A DNA stretch of 17,974 nt from WVXT01 sp964345635 (GTDB lineage Bacteria; UBA6262; WVXT01), in assembly GCA_964345635.1 (NCBI GenBank), contig CAYFRM010000092.1:1-17974 (forward strand), given 5' to 3'. Shown here piece after piece: positions 7,326-15,133 of this stretch; positions within the stretch are counted from its first letter, which is position 1, and every line of letters begins with the position of its first letter. The position numbers and the translations under genes were made by a program. Under the pieces are notes generated by a model that worked only from the letters and a program-made list of their open reading frames with translations, made no database searches and was not told the origin of the DNA.

Positions 7326-8414
7326 ATGGTCGATAAGGGTGAGTCGTCAGGAGAGATAAGTGGATTAAAAATGGCATTGCCTCTATTCGTAGCCTCAGGC
7401 ATAATCCTTGGCTTGGTTCTGGGGAAAACCGGCCCTCTTCTGGGTTCCCGATTAGCCAGGTTTATTCCTCTGGGGCTGTTTCTAATGATTTTTCCCCAGA
7501 TGGTCAAGGTGGAGTTGGGAAGAGTGAAGGAGGCTTTTCGCGGCGGGAAGCAATTATTGATTACCCCGCTTTACAACTATTTGTGCAGTCCATTTCTTGT
7601 CTTCCTACTTGCCCATATATTTCTTCCCGATGAGCCTTATCTACGAACAGGGTTAATCCTTACAGGAGTGGCTCCTTGCATCGCTATGGTCACTCTCTGG
7701 TCGGGGATCTCCGGCGGAAATCTATCCCTTTCCGCTACTCTCTCGGCAATAGATTCAATTCTGCAAATGTTTTTAACTCCTTTCTACATCGCGCTGTTGG
7801 TTAAGGCAGTGCCTTATGACCACAGCATCATACCTAAACTTATTGTTACGTATCTGGCACTGCCCTTGATCCTGGGAAATATCGTTCGGTACGCAGTGTT
7901 AAAACATAAAGGAGAGGAAGGATTGAAAAAACTGGAGCCATACCTGGAGAAGACCTGGCTCATTGGTCTAATTTTCACTTTGGTGGTAATGTTTTCCAGT
8001 GAAGGAGAGCACATTCTCGCTAACCCCTGGCATCTGGTAAGGATTGCCCTGCCCTTAATCATATTTTCCTTTTTACAGTTTACGATTGTCTTTAAAACCT
8101 GTAAGAAGTTAAACCTGAATTACGAAGATTCTGCGAGCATCGCCTTTAATGGCACGGGAATGAACTTCGAACTGGCTATTGCTATTGCCCTTGCTGCTTT
8201 CCCGGCAAGAGTTGCCGTGGCTACGGTAATGTGCCCTTTGACCGAGGTCCCGGTGATGCTAATGCTGGTTCGCTATGCCCAGAATCGCCGCCAGTGGTTC
8301 GGGAAATTGAAAGAAAAGGGGAAGACTTATTATGGAGATTTGTCGATTTTTCGCCGCAAGGTAATTGCCCGGGCCCTGATGTATTATGAGAAAGAGAAAG
8401 AAAAAAATGGATAA
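7326..8414 (+). CDS. ACR3-family arsenite/metalloid permease-like protein
   Basis: The protein has 362 residues and about ten membrane helices of the bile-acid:sodium symporter fold. ACR3 hallmarks are visible: the GVAPCIAMVTLW motif with the conserved Cys118, and FNGTGMNFELAIAIALAAF (274-292) followed by an ATVMCPLTEVPVMLMLV block. In ACR3 the cysteine and the NFE glutamate are important for As(OH)3/H+ exchange. The usual start of ACR3 proteins aligns well; the C-terminal tail (about 325-362) is longer and basic. No arsR or arsC accompanies it. It is bracketed by a 26-bp direct repeat, so it may have been inserted between the ZIP gene and fixC. A four-residue reading frame (ATG at 7319, stop at 7334-7336) overlaps the start, and GGGAG at 7311-7315 serves whichever ATG is used. 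The substrate may not be arsenite. Confidence 0.85.
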   Translation: MVDKGESSGEISGLKMALPLFVASGIILGLVLGKTGPLLGSRLARFIPLGLFLMIFPQMVKVELGRVKEAFRGGKQLLITPLYNYLCSPFLVFLLAHIFLPDEPYLRTGLILTGVAPCIAMVTLWSGISGGNLSLSATLSAIDSILQMFLTPFYIALLVKAVPYDHSIIPKLIVTYLALPLILGNIVRYAVLKHKGEEGLKKLEPYLEKTWLIGLIFTLVVMFSSEGEHILANPWHLVRIALPLIIFSFLQFTIVFKTCKKLNLNYEDSASIAFNGTGMNFELAIAIALAAFPARVAVATVMCPLTEVPVMLMLVRYAQNRRQWFGKLKEKGKTYYGDLSIFRRKVIARALMYYEKEKEKNG

Positions 8415-8427
8415 CAAAGTCGACGTA
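8402..8427 (+). repeat. Right copy of the 26-bp direct repeat, overlapping the fixC start
   Basis: This copy contains the ATGGATAACAAAGTCGACGTA start of fixC and the last codons of the acr3-like gene. It is the presumed original, because the bases encode the conserved beginning of the FixC FAD-binding fold. See 7268-7293. Confidence 0.85.
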
Positions 8428-9735
8428 ATTATCGTTGGTGCGGGCCTGGCCGGTGTTGCCTGTGCTTATACCCTGGCAAAAGCGGGAGTGAACGTCATTG
8501 TCCTGGAGCGGGGAAAATATCCGGGAGCAAAAAACGTGATGGGAGGCATCCTGTTTACTACCGTTCTGGAAAAACTTATACCCGAATTCTTGCGAGAAGC
8601 ACCGCTAGAGAGATTCATAAGAGAACACAAATTTTCTCTCCTTTCCCGGGACACGGAATTGGCATTCTCTTTTCAAACAGAAAAGTATAATCAGCCGCCA
8701 CACAATCATAGCTTCACCGTGCTCAGAGCGAGATTTGACAGGTGGTTTGCCGCCAAAGCAGAGGAATTGGGCGCAACGGTTCTTTCCGACGTAGTAGTTG
8801 ATGGGCTGATATGGCAAGGGAAGAGATGCGCCGGCGTTAACAGTAGATTGAGCGAAGGTGACCTTTATGCCGACGTGGTTGTGCTTGCCGAAGGAGCGAA
8901 TTCGGTGATTGCAGAGAAAGAGGGCTTGAAACCTTTAGCGCGCGAGAAAAACATGGCCGTGGCAGCCAAAGAAATGATTTCCTTGCCCCGGGAAGTTATT
9001 GCGGAGAGATTTCAATTACCCGGGGACAGGAGCGATGGCCACATCCCCGCAGGCGCGGCAATAGAATATTTTGGTGATGCGGTTCAGGGAATGTTCGGCA
9101 ATGGTTTCATATATACGAACAGGGATTCTCTCTCCGTGGGTATCGGTTGCACGTTAAAGGAACTGGCGGAAAAAAGTATCAATCCCCACGATGCCCTGGA
9201 ATATTTCAAGAATCATCCCTGCGTGAGAAATCTTTTGCTGGGTGGCAAGACAGAAGAATATTGTGCACATATAATTCCCGAAGGCGGATATGGCAATCTT
9301 CCAAAGTTGGTATTCGACGGGTTGCTGATTATTGGCGATTGCGCGGGACTGGTCAATACCTCTTTTTTTCACGAGGGCTCAAATCTGGCTATGGCTTCAG
9401 GTGTGTACGCTGCGCAGTCGATTATGGAAGCGTTGAAAAAAGGAGATTTCGGTCGCAAAAAATTGGCTTCTTATGAAAATAGATTGCGTGATAGTTTCGT
9501 AATCGAAGATTTGAAAAAGTTCAGGCATTTTCCTCGTCTGGGAGAAAAATGTCCGGAACTGGTGAGCGAGTATCCAGAACTGCTGGCAGAGATGATCACT
9601 CGCTATTTTGAAATTGGGGAAAAATCCAAACGAATCATTGAGCGGGAAGTCTTTAGAATATCCAGAAATAAAGTGAGTCTTTTGAAGTTTGGGAAAAATG
9701 TGTTCAATGTGGCAAGAGCAATGGGATGGGTATAA
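8407..9735 (+). CDS. fixC: FixC-type electron-transfer flavoprotein:quinone oxidoreductase
   Basis: Counted from ATG 8407 the protein has 442 residues, normal for FixC. The N-terminal FAD-binding fold shows GAGLAG (11-16) and Glu34 ending strand 2. The family motif YPGAKNVMGG follows at 38-47, and the second FAD motif LIIGDCAG at 307-314. FixC takes electrons from FixAB (ETF) and passes them to quinone, or toward ferredoxin by bifurcation, with FixX as its iron-sulphur partner. No fixAB is in this window. An upstream in-frame ATG at 8386 would add MRKRKKK; I prefer 8407 because the known fold begins there, which leaves an 8-base overlap with the acr3-like gene. Archaeal-type geranylgeranyl reductases are related, but the FixX gene nearby favours FixC. 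Confidence 0.9.
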   Translation: MDNKVDVIIVGAGLAGVACAYTLAKAGVNVIVLERGKYPGAKNVMGGILFTTVLEKLIPEFLREAPLERFIREHKFSLLSRDTELAFSFQTEKYNQPPHNHSFTVLRARFDRWFAAKAEELGATVLSDVVVDGLIWQGKRCAGVNSRLSEGDLYADVVVLAEGANSVIAEKEGLKPLAREKNMAVAAKEMISLPREVIAERFQLPGDRSDGHIPAGAAIEYFGDAVQGMFGNGFIYTNRDSLSVGIGCTLKELAEKSINPHDALEYFKNHPCVRNLLLGGKTEEYCAHIIPEGGYGNLPKLVFDGLLIIGDCAGLVNTSFFHEGSNLAMASGVYAAQSIMEALKKGDFGRKKLASYENRLRDSFVIEDLKKFRHFPRLGEKCPELVSEYPELLAEMITRYFEIGEKSKRIIEREVFRISRNKVSLLKFGKNVFNVARAMGWV

Positions 9736-9759
9736 AAAATATGGCGAGGATACAAAACT

Positions 9760-10500
9760 ATGGACCAGACGATAGTTCTGTTTATAGTCGTAGGGTTTAT
9801 TGCACAAATGATCGACGGTGCTCTGGGAATGGCCTATGGAGTGAGCTCAACTACCTTTTTGCTCAGTATGGGAATACCGCCGGTCATAGCAAGTGCCAGC
9901 GTGCATACGGCAGAGATATTCGTGAGCGGTATATCCGGACTTTCGCACCTGAGTTTGGGAAATGTTGACAGGAAGTTATTCAAGAAACTATTTGTTCCGG
10001 GAATAATAGGCGGGATTCTGGGAGCATATATTCTTACTGCCGTGCCGGGAAAAACGATAAAGCCTTTTATCGGAATCTACCTCCTTATAATGGGTTTGGT
10101 AATACTCAGGAAAGCGCTTAAAAGAATGAAGGAGAAAAGAGTAGAAACCAAACTTTTCCCGTTGGGCGCTGTGGGAGGGTTCTTTGACGCAATAGGAGGC
10201 GGGGGATGGGGCCCGGTAGTGACATCTACTTTGGTGGCTAGAGGGAATAATGTTAGGTTTACCATTGGCTCGGTTAACTTGACCGAGTTCTTCGTGACCG
10301 TAGCCGAAGCCGCAACTTTTTTCACCATAATAGGATTAGTGCAGTGGCAGATAATAGTAGGGTTAATCGCCGGAGGAGTATTGGCCGCTCCCCTGGCGGC
10401 GTACGTGTGCAAGAAGTTGCCGTCCCGGGTACTGATGATAATAGTAGGAATATTGATAACGGTCCTGAGTGCGAGGACCATATATCTCGCTTTGTTATGA
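9760..10500 (+). CDS. TauE/SafE-family membrane permease
   Basis: The protein has 246 residues and about seven or eight membrane helices. Family signatures are present: MIDGALGMAYGVSS (17-30), SASVHTAEIF (45-54), and the second-half repeat FFDAIGGGGWGP (141-152) with GSVNLTEFF. The family exports or exchanges small sulphur-containing anions such as sulphite or sulphonates; most members are uncharacterised. It sits between fixC and fixX, with GAGGA 9 bases before ATG and only 8 bases before the fixX start, so the three are translated from one transcript. The C-terminal half of classical MamO is a TauE-type domain, and stand-alone versions occur in some magnetosome clusters. This gene may therefore belong with the mam-like genes upstream, but its sequence looks like common stand-alone TauE proteins. 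Confidence 0.9.
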   Translation: MDQTIVLFIVVGFIAQMIDGALGMAYGVSSTTFLLSMGIPPVIASASVHTAEIFVSGISGLSHLSLGNVDRKLFKKLFVPGIIGGILGAYILTAVPGKTIKPFIGIYLLIMGLVILRKALKRMKEKRVETKLFPLGAVGGFFDAIGGGGWGPVVTSTLVARGNNVRFTIGSVNLTEFFVTVAEAATFFTIIGLVQWQIIVGLIAGGVLAAPLAAYVCKKLPSRVLMIIVGILITVLSARTIYLALL

Positions 10501-10508
10501 GGGGAAAA

Positions 10509-10784
10509 ATGGATATAGAAGACAAACTATTTCTTAACAGATTCAAAGTGAATAACGGCCATCCCCATTTGTGTATCAAGGACAAAGAGATATGCGCAAA
10601 ATGTAAGGATAAACCCTGCGTGGCCGTTTGCCCGGTCAAGAATTACAAAAAAGTCAATGGTACCATTGAACTTTCCTGGGAAGGCTGTCTGGAATGTGGT
10701 TCCTGTCGCATTGTATGTAGAAACGGGGCGATTGACTGGGAATATCCCCAGGGCGGATTCGGAATCATTTATAGATTCGGATAG
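10509..10784 (+). CDS. fixX: FixX-type ferredoxin-like iron-sulphur protein
   Basis: The protein has 91 residues, typical for FixX. Two cysteine groups are visible: Cys29-x2-Cys32-x4-Cys37-x3-Cys41-Pro and Cys60-x2-Cys63-x2-Cys66-x3-Cys70, enough for one or two [4Fe-4S] clusters. The C-terminal DWEYPQGGFGIIYRFG segment is the characteristic FixX ending. FixX docks on FixC and relays electrons between FAD and quinone or ferredoxin. I place the start at 10509 because the conserved FixX N-terminus begins there and GAGGGG lies just upstream. A longer frame from 10344 would run inside the TauE gene. Separation of fixX from fixC by a permease gene is unusual. Confidence 0.92.
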   Translation: MDIEDKLFLNRFKVNNGHPHLCIKDKEICAKCKDKPCVAVCPVKNYKKVNGTIELSWEGCLECGSCRIVCRNGAIDWEYPQGGFGIIYRFG

Positions 10785-10792
10785 AAAAGATA

Positions 10793-11719
10793 ATGATCAA
10801 ACTCTGGATAAGGGCCATACGGGCGCCTTTTTTCACAGCCACGATTATTCCGGTATTGTTGGGCATTGTTATTGCCTGGAATCGCACCGGGCAAATCTTT
10901 TGGATGAAATTATTGTTAACCTTAAGCGGGGTTATTTTTGTCCATGCGGGAACGAATCTGATGAACGATTATTATGACCATAAATCAAGGAATGATGATT
11001 TGAATCTTCATCCTACTCCTTTCAGCGGAGGAAGTAGAATAATTCAACAGGGCTTGATTTCAGCCAAGAGAATATTTTATTCCGCACTGATTTTTTTTGC
11101 CTTGGGAAGCGCAGTGGGTTTGTATTTGAACCGGGTCTCCCGGGGGAATGTAATCTTGTTCCTGGGCCTGACGGGAGTTCTCCTGGGGTTTTTCTATACC
11201 GCCGGACCTTTACGCATTGGCTATACGGGTATAGGAGAATTGGCGGTAGGATTTGGGTTTGGGCCTTTAATTGTCGCCGGCGCATACTATATCCAGGCAC
11301 AAAGACTGTCCCTGGAACCATTATTGGCCTCGCTACCCGTAAGTTTTTTGATTATTGCGGTGCTTTATATCAACGAATTCCCGGACTACGAAGCGGATAG
11401 GCTGGTGAATAAGAGAACGTGGATAGTAAAATTGGGCAAAGAGAAAGCAATAAGAATATATTATTTACTTTTGGCTCTGGCTTATCTCACCGTAGTTGCC
11501 GGCATTATTTTTCGCTTCCTGCCTCTAATTAGCATACTTGTGTTCGCAACTTTGCCTTTGAGTTTAAGAGCGGTTGGCATATCCTGGAAAAATTATGACA
11601 AAATCGAAGAGCTGCTTCCGGTAAATGCAATTACTATAAAATTGCACTCAATAATCGGCCTGCTTCTCATAATGGGATATTTCCTGGATAGATTGTTGTT
11701 TAGCTTCGCCCATCCCTGA
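10793..11719 (+). CDS. UbiA-superfamily (MenA-like) polyprenyltransferase
   Basis: The protein has 308 residues and about eight or nine membrane helices. The first aspartate-rich motif is NDYYDHKSRND (58-68), which is the MenA/UbiA NDxxD type. The second is NEFPDYEAD (194-202), followed by a conserved KRT segment. These bind Mg2+ and prenyl diphosphate to attach a prenyl chain to an aromatic acceptor, in MenA 1,4-dihydroxy-2-naphthoate. The next gene makes polyprenyl diphosphate, which supports a quinone-synthesis role. FixC/FixX immediately upstream are quinone-linked. The gene starts 8 bases after fixX. Other UbiA members (heme O, chlorophyll, archaeal lipid enzymes) cannot be excluded from motifs alone. 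Confidence 0.88.
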   Translation: MIKLWIRAIRAPFFTATIIPVLLGIVIAWNRTGQIFWMKLLLTLSGVIFVHAGTNLMNDYYDHKSRNDDLNLHPTPFSGGSRIIQQGLISAKRIFYSALIFFALGSAVGLYLNRVSRGNVILFLGLTGVLLGFFYTAGPLRIGYTGIGELAVGFGFGPLIVAGAYYIQAQRLSLEPLLASLPVSFLIIAVLYINEFPDYEADRLVNKRTWIVKLGKEKAIRIYYLLLALAYLTVVAGIIFRFLPLISILVFATLPLSLRAVGISWKNYDKIEELLPVNAITIKLHSIIGLLLIMGYFLDRLLFSFAHP

Positions 11720-11740
11720 CGGGCGGGATTAAGGTAAAAT

Positions 11741-12748
11741 ATGGAACTGAAAGAAATCTATAAACCGATAGAAAGAGATTTAGCCGAGGTTAAGGCGGAG
11801 ATGAGAAGACAACTCGGGGAAGAGGATAGTTTTATGAACCGGATTATTGAGGATATTGTTGAATCTTCCGGTAAACTTTTCCGTCCTGCTCTGGCACTCC
11901 TTGCCTTTTGGGCAGGTGGCGATAACAGAAAAAATAAGGATAGCATAATAAAAACTGCCTCGGTAATAGAATTGATTCATACTGCTACTTTAATTCACGA
12001 TGATGTAATTGACGAAACGGCTCTGCGGAGGCATAGACCAAATCTTCACACCAGGTGGGGGGATAAGATTTCCGTGCTGTTCGGCGATTTCTTGTTTTCC
12101 CGGTCATTCAGAGTGTTGTCTCAACTGGGCTTTCCCGAAATTGTTTGCGCATTGGCAAATACCGTGAATCTCATTTGCGAGGGCGAATTGAAGCAAATAA
12201 ATCGGGCCTATGACTGGGGTTTAAGTGCAGAAGATTATTTCTCCATTATAGAGAAGAAAACCGCGTCTTTGTTTTCGTTTTCCTGCTTCTCGGGTGGATG
12301 CATGGGAGGAGCGGGAGCAAATGAGATTGAGGCATTGGTCAATTATGGCATAAATCTGGGCATAGCTTTTCAAATTGTTGACGATTGCCTCGACTTCGTA
12401 GGGGACGAAAAGGTTACGGGGAAGTCGTTGGGGTCGGATTTGCGCAAGGGTAAAGTAACCCTTCCCTTGATTTACTTGTTGAGTTCGACTCCCCGGGAAG
12501 TCCGGAAGAAAATTATTGAATTTATCTCCTCTGAGCGAGATGATGTAGTAGCTACTACGGTGAAGGGAATGATAAAAGAGTATCAGATTATGTATGGTTG
12601 CGCCGGGAAAATAGTTGAATACATAGAAAAAGCCAAGAAGGAAATAACAAGAATAAATAATACGGGTGTCAGAAAGAGCTTTACAGAAATATGTGACTAT
12701 ACTTTGGCAAATTCTACAGAGACTTTCAGTAGAGCAAATAAGCTATAA
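11741..12748 (+). CDS. Polyprenyl diphosphate synthase (trans-isoprenyl synthase)
   Basis: The protein has 335 residues, normal for octaprenyl/heptaprenyl-type synthases (IspB/HepT). GKLFRP (44-49) binds isopentenyl diphosphate. The first aspartate-rich motif DDVID (87-91) is followed by LRRHRP, and the second is DDCLD (214-218) after FQIV, with the usual GKSLGSDLRKGKVTLPLIY segment (227-245). The enzyme adds isopentenyl units to an allylic diphosphate. Residues before the first DDxxD (Ala82 to Ile85) are small or aliphatic rather than bulky aromatic, consistent with a long-chain product, so a quinone side chain is the likely use. The gene is 21 bases after the MenA-like gene with AAGG at 11731-11734. 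Confidence 0.93.
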   Translation: MELKEIYKPIERDLAEVKAEMRRQLGEEDSFMNRIIEDIVESSGKLFRPALALLAFWAGGDNRKNKDSIIKTASVIELIHTATLIHDDVIDETALRRHRPNLHTRWGDKISVLFGDFLFSRSFRVLSQLGFPEIVCALANTVNLICEGELKQINRAYDWGLSAEDYFSIIEKKTASLFSFSCFSGGCMGGAGANEIEALVNYGINLGIAFQIVDDCLDFVGDEKVTGKSLGSDLRKGKVTLPLIYLLSSTPREVRKKIIEFISSERDDVVATTVKGMIKEYQIMYGCAGKIVEYIEKAKKEITRINNTGVRKSFTEICDYTLANSTETFSRANKL

Positions 12749-12791
12749 GAATTCGGCGCAATAGAAAAAAATTGTTAACAGGAGGAATAAA

Positions 12792-13337
12792 ATGTTTGGA
12801 GCGGTGAAAACAAGGCGGAAGGAGAGAAATTCTGAGAACCCGGGAGGAAGAATGGAGGATAAGAAGGACCAACTGAAAAAGTTACTGAACGATGAACTGA
12901 CCGATTTGGAAAAGTTATTGTCCGAGGAAGCGAAGCTAAAACAACTGGCAGAAGAAAAAAGACAAGAAATCAGTAAAGCAATAGAACGATGGGAAGGCAA
13001 AATGACTCTGTTTAAAGAAGAGGTGGAAAAAATACAACTCCAGTTCAGGCATATACTGGAGAACAAGGAAATGGCGAAGAAGGAAACAGAAAGTGAGCTA
13101 ATTATAGGAGGGGGAGAGTTACAACAGATGGAAGGAGGAGAAGAATGTAGAGTTGGACCCGAACAGGCAGAGCTGGAACTGAGACTGCAAAGCAAAGAAG
13201 AAGAAAACAATTTACTCAAGAAGCAGATGGCGGAACTGGAAGAACAATTCCGCATTGAAAGAGAACAAAAAGAGCAAGAAATACAGGAATTGAAGAAGCG
13301 GCTGGAAGAAATATCCGGAGGGCAAGAATCAGGTTAA
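12792..13337 (+). CDS. Coiled-coil protein of unknown function
   Basis: The protein has 181 residues, is very rich in Glu, Lys and Gln, and has no signal peptide or membrane helix. Two heptad-like stretches (about 22-97 and 123-177) are separated by a glycine-containing break (IIGGGELQQMEGGEE). I recognise no family. The gene has a strong AGGAGG site (12780-12785) 6 bases before ATG and follows the prenyl synthase by 43 bases, so it may be the last gene of the upstream transcript. Coiled-coil proteins accompany some magnetosome clusters, but nothing specific links this one to them. Acidic coiled coils also occur as cytoskeletal or scaffold proteins. Confidence 0.8.
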   Translation: MFGAVKTRRKERNSENPGGRMEDKKDQLKKLLNDELTDLEKLLSEEAKLKQLAEEKRQEISKAIERWEGKMTLFKEEVEKIQLQFRHILENKEMAKKETESELIIGGGELQQMEGGEECRVGPEQAELELRLQSKEEENNLLKKQMAELEEQFRIEREQKEQEIQELKKRLEEISGGQESG

Positions 13338-13514
13338 TCTTTTCCTTTCTCCATTACCCCGTATAATACCCGACCTGCAAGCAGTGCAAGTAAATTTTGC
13401 GTTCCCCAAGCATCGCTTTCCTCACACTTCTTCTGCAGTAATTTTTACACTTGTCTTATTCCTTAAAAAATTGTATACTTAAATTTCGTAATTAGGGAAA
13501 TTTTGGAGACTTAA
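13338..13514 (+). promoter_or_regulatory. Intergenic region with sigma70-like promoter for aroKBQ
   Basis: A -35 box TTGTCT (13451-13456) and a -10 box TATACT (13474-13479) are separated by exactly 17 bases, matching the sigma70 consensus at 4/6 and 5/6 positions in an AT-rich setting. Transcription would begin near 13486, about 30 bases before the aroK start, with GGAG at 13505-13508 as ribosome site. The upstream part (13338-13430) is pyrimidine-rich and shows no convincing terminator for the preceding gene, only a TGCAAG direct repeat. Confidence 0.7.
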
Positions 13515-14027
13515 ATGAACATTGTGTTGACAGGGATGATGGGCACGGGCAAGACGATTGTGGGCAAAAAGTTAGCCCAAAAATTAAGCATGAAATATAT
13601 CAGTACTGATGAGATGATTGAAAAAGATGTGGGGATGTCGATACCTAAGATTTTCCAGAGAAACGGCGAACCCTACTTCCGGGAGTTGGAAACGAAAGCC
13701 GTTAAGTGTGTGGCAATGCTGGATAATTTCGTAATAGACACCGGTGGGGGAGTGGTCCAGAAAAGTGAGAATATGGAAGAGCTGGAAAGAAATGGGGCGA
13801 TTATATGCTTAACCGCTACCCCGGAAGTGATTCTGAAACGGACAAGTAAAACGAATTATCGGCCGCTACTGAATGTGGATAATCCGGTAAAGGAAATAGA
13901 AAAACTCTTAAGGAAGAGAAAAAAGTTCTATAAAAGATGTAACAGGATGATAGATACTTCCCGTAAAGGAATAGAAGAAGTTGTGGACGAGATCATAAAA
14001 TTTGTGTCCGAGAGAGACAACAGATGA
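13515..14027 (+). CDS. aroK: Shikimate kinase
   Basis: The protein has 170 residues, the usual length. It phosphorylates shikimate at the 3-hydroxyl with ATP, step five of aromatic amino-acid (chorismate) synthesis, in the cytoplasm. The Walker A loop is GMMGTGKT (7-14). Shikimate-binding residues are visible as Asp32 (STDE), Arg56 (YFRELE) and Gly77-79 (DTGGGV), and the lid arginine as Arg116 (NYRPLL). It is the first gene after the promoter at 13451-13479 and overlaps aroB by the ATGA sequence at 14024-14027, so the two are translationally coupled. Confidence 0.95.
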   Translation: MNIVLTGMMGTGKTIVGKKLAQKLSMKYISTDEMIEKDVGMSIPKIFQRNGEPYFRELETKAVKCVAMLDNFVIDTGGGVVQKSENMEELERNGAIICLTATPEVILKRTSKTNYRPLLNVDNPVKEIEKLLRKRKKFYKRCNRMIDTSRKGIEEVVDEIIKFVSERDNR

Positions 14028-15109
14028 GAACAGTAAAAGTAAGGATGGGTGAAAAGAGTTACCATATTCTTATAGGTTATCCCCTGGAAGCGATGGGTGA
14101 AGTGCTCAAGAAATACACGAAAGGGACTAAGAGCCTTATTGTCACCAATCCCACGATCGCGGAATACTACCTGGAGACGGTGAAGAGGAGTTTGCTGCAG
14201 TCCGGATTTCAAGTCTTTGTGGCCCGGGTTCCCGACGGCGAAGAGCATAAATCACAGACCGAGGCAAGTAGACTTTACGCAAAGTGCGTGGAATACAGGT
14301 TGGAGAGGCAATCTATCATAGTGGGACTGGGAGGCGGAGTGATTGGCGATCTGGCGGGATACGTTGCGGCGACCTTTATGCGGGGTCTCCCCATAGTTCA
14401 GGTTCCCACTACTCTACTGGCTCAGGTGGACAGTTCCGTCGGGGGTAAAGTGGCAGTCAATCTTCCGGAAGGTAAAAACCTGGTGGGCTCTTTCTATCAG
14501 CCGTTTCTCGTTTATATCGACCTCGCCGTTTTGAAAACGCTGCCGGTTGAGGAGATGGAAGTGGGAATGGCTGAGGTGATTAAATACGGTATTATTCTTG
14601 ATAAGAAGTTCTTTGAATATCTGGAAAAGAAGATGGGAAAGTTGAAGGAACTCGATATGGGAGTGTTGGAGAAGGTTGTGGGTCGCTGTTGCGAGCTCAA
14701 AGCGGGAGTGGTGGAAAAAGATGAAAAGGAAAAAGGGCTGAGGTCGATTCTCAATTTTGGTCATACCCTGGGCCATGCGCTGGAAGCTCTTACCGACTAT
14801 AAGAAGTACAAGCATGGTCAGGCTGTGGCAATTGGCATGGTTGGCGCGTGCAGGATTGCGGAGAAGATGGGGATGTTGAAAAAAGAGGAAAGAGATAGAA
14901 TCGAACATTTGATCGAAAAAGCTGGCTTGCCGGTGAGAATAGAAGCTCGGTTAAGCGTGGATAGTATCGTACAAGCCCTCTCTCTGGATAAGAAAGTGCG
15001 TGCAGGAAAGGTTAGGTTCGTTTTGCCGGAGAAGATAGGAAAAGTCATAGTGAGGAACGATGTGTCGGAAGATATTGTGAGAGAAGTAGTTACAGGGCTG
15101 AGGGAATAG
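14024..15109 (+). CDS. aroB: 3-dehydroquinate synthase
   Basis: The protein has 361 residues, full length. It converts DAHP to 3-dehydroquinate, step two of the shikimate pathway, using NAD+ and a divalent metal. The NAD-binding GLGGGVIGDLAGYVAATFMRG region (101-121) and PTTLLAQVDSSVGGK (128-142) are intact. The metal ligands are Glu184 (GMAEVIKYG), His247 (NFGHT) and His264 (KHGQAV). The start ATG overlaps the aroK stop. With aroK before and aroQ after, it forms a compact shikimate operon. Confidence 0.96.
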   Translation: MRTVKVRMGEKSYHILIGYPLEAMGEVLKKYTKGTKSLIVTNPTIAEYYLETVKRSLLQSGFQVFVARVPDGEEHKSQTEASRLYAKCVEYRLERQSIIVGLGGGVIGDLAGYVAATFMRGLPIVQVPTTLLAQVDSSVGGKVAVNLPEGKNLVGSFYQPFLVYIDLAVLKTLPVEEMEVGMAEVIKYGIILDKKFFEYLEKKMGKLKELDMGVLEKVVGRCCELKAGVVEKDEKEKGLRSILNFGHTLGHALEALTDYKKYKHGQAVAIGMVGACRIAEKMGMLKKEERDRIEHLIEKAGLPVRIEARLSVDSIVQALSLDKKVRAGKVRFVLPEKIGKVIVRNDVSEDIVREVVTGLRE

Positions 15110-15133
15110 TTTATATAATTGTCGGGAGGACAA

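Noticed and set aside
127..8414. Arsenic/chromate resistance operon as the whole explanation
   Set aside because: No arsR, arsC or chrB-type regulators are present. The CDF with MamB-like N-terminus and the pseudoprotease fusion are not parts of such operons. It remains a partial alternative for the chrA and acr3-like genes.
9397..9807. 136-residue minus-strand reading frame
   Set aside because: It lies opposite the well-supported fixC 3' end and the tauE start, and its composition is not protein-like.
11707..11725. Terminator after the MenA-like gene
   Set aside because: A 5-bp GC stem (CGCCC/GGGCG) is present, but there is no T-tract and the next gene starts within 16 bases.
12743..13255. 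170-residue minus-strand reading frame
   Set aside because: It is antisense to the coiled-coil gene and is a serine/leucine-rich translation of GAA/AAG-rich sequence. It has no ribosome site and no family resemblance.
127..13337. Magnetochrome or other cytochrome c (CXXCH) motifs supporting MamE, MamP or MamT
   Set aside because: None was found in the predicted proteins. This weakens the magnetosome reading but does not exclude it.
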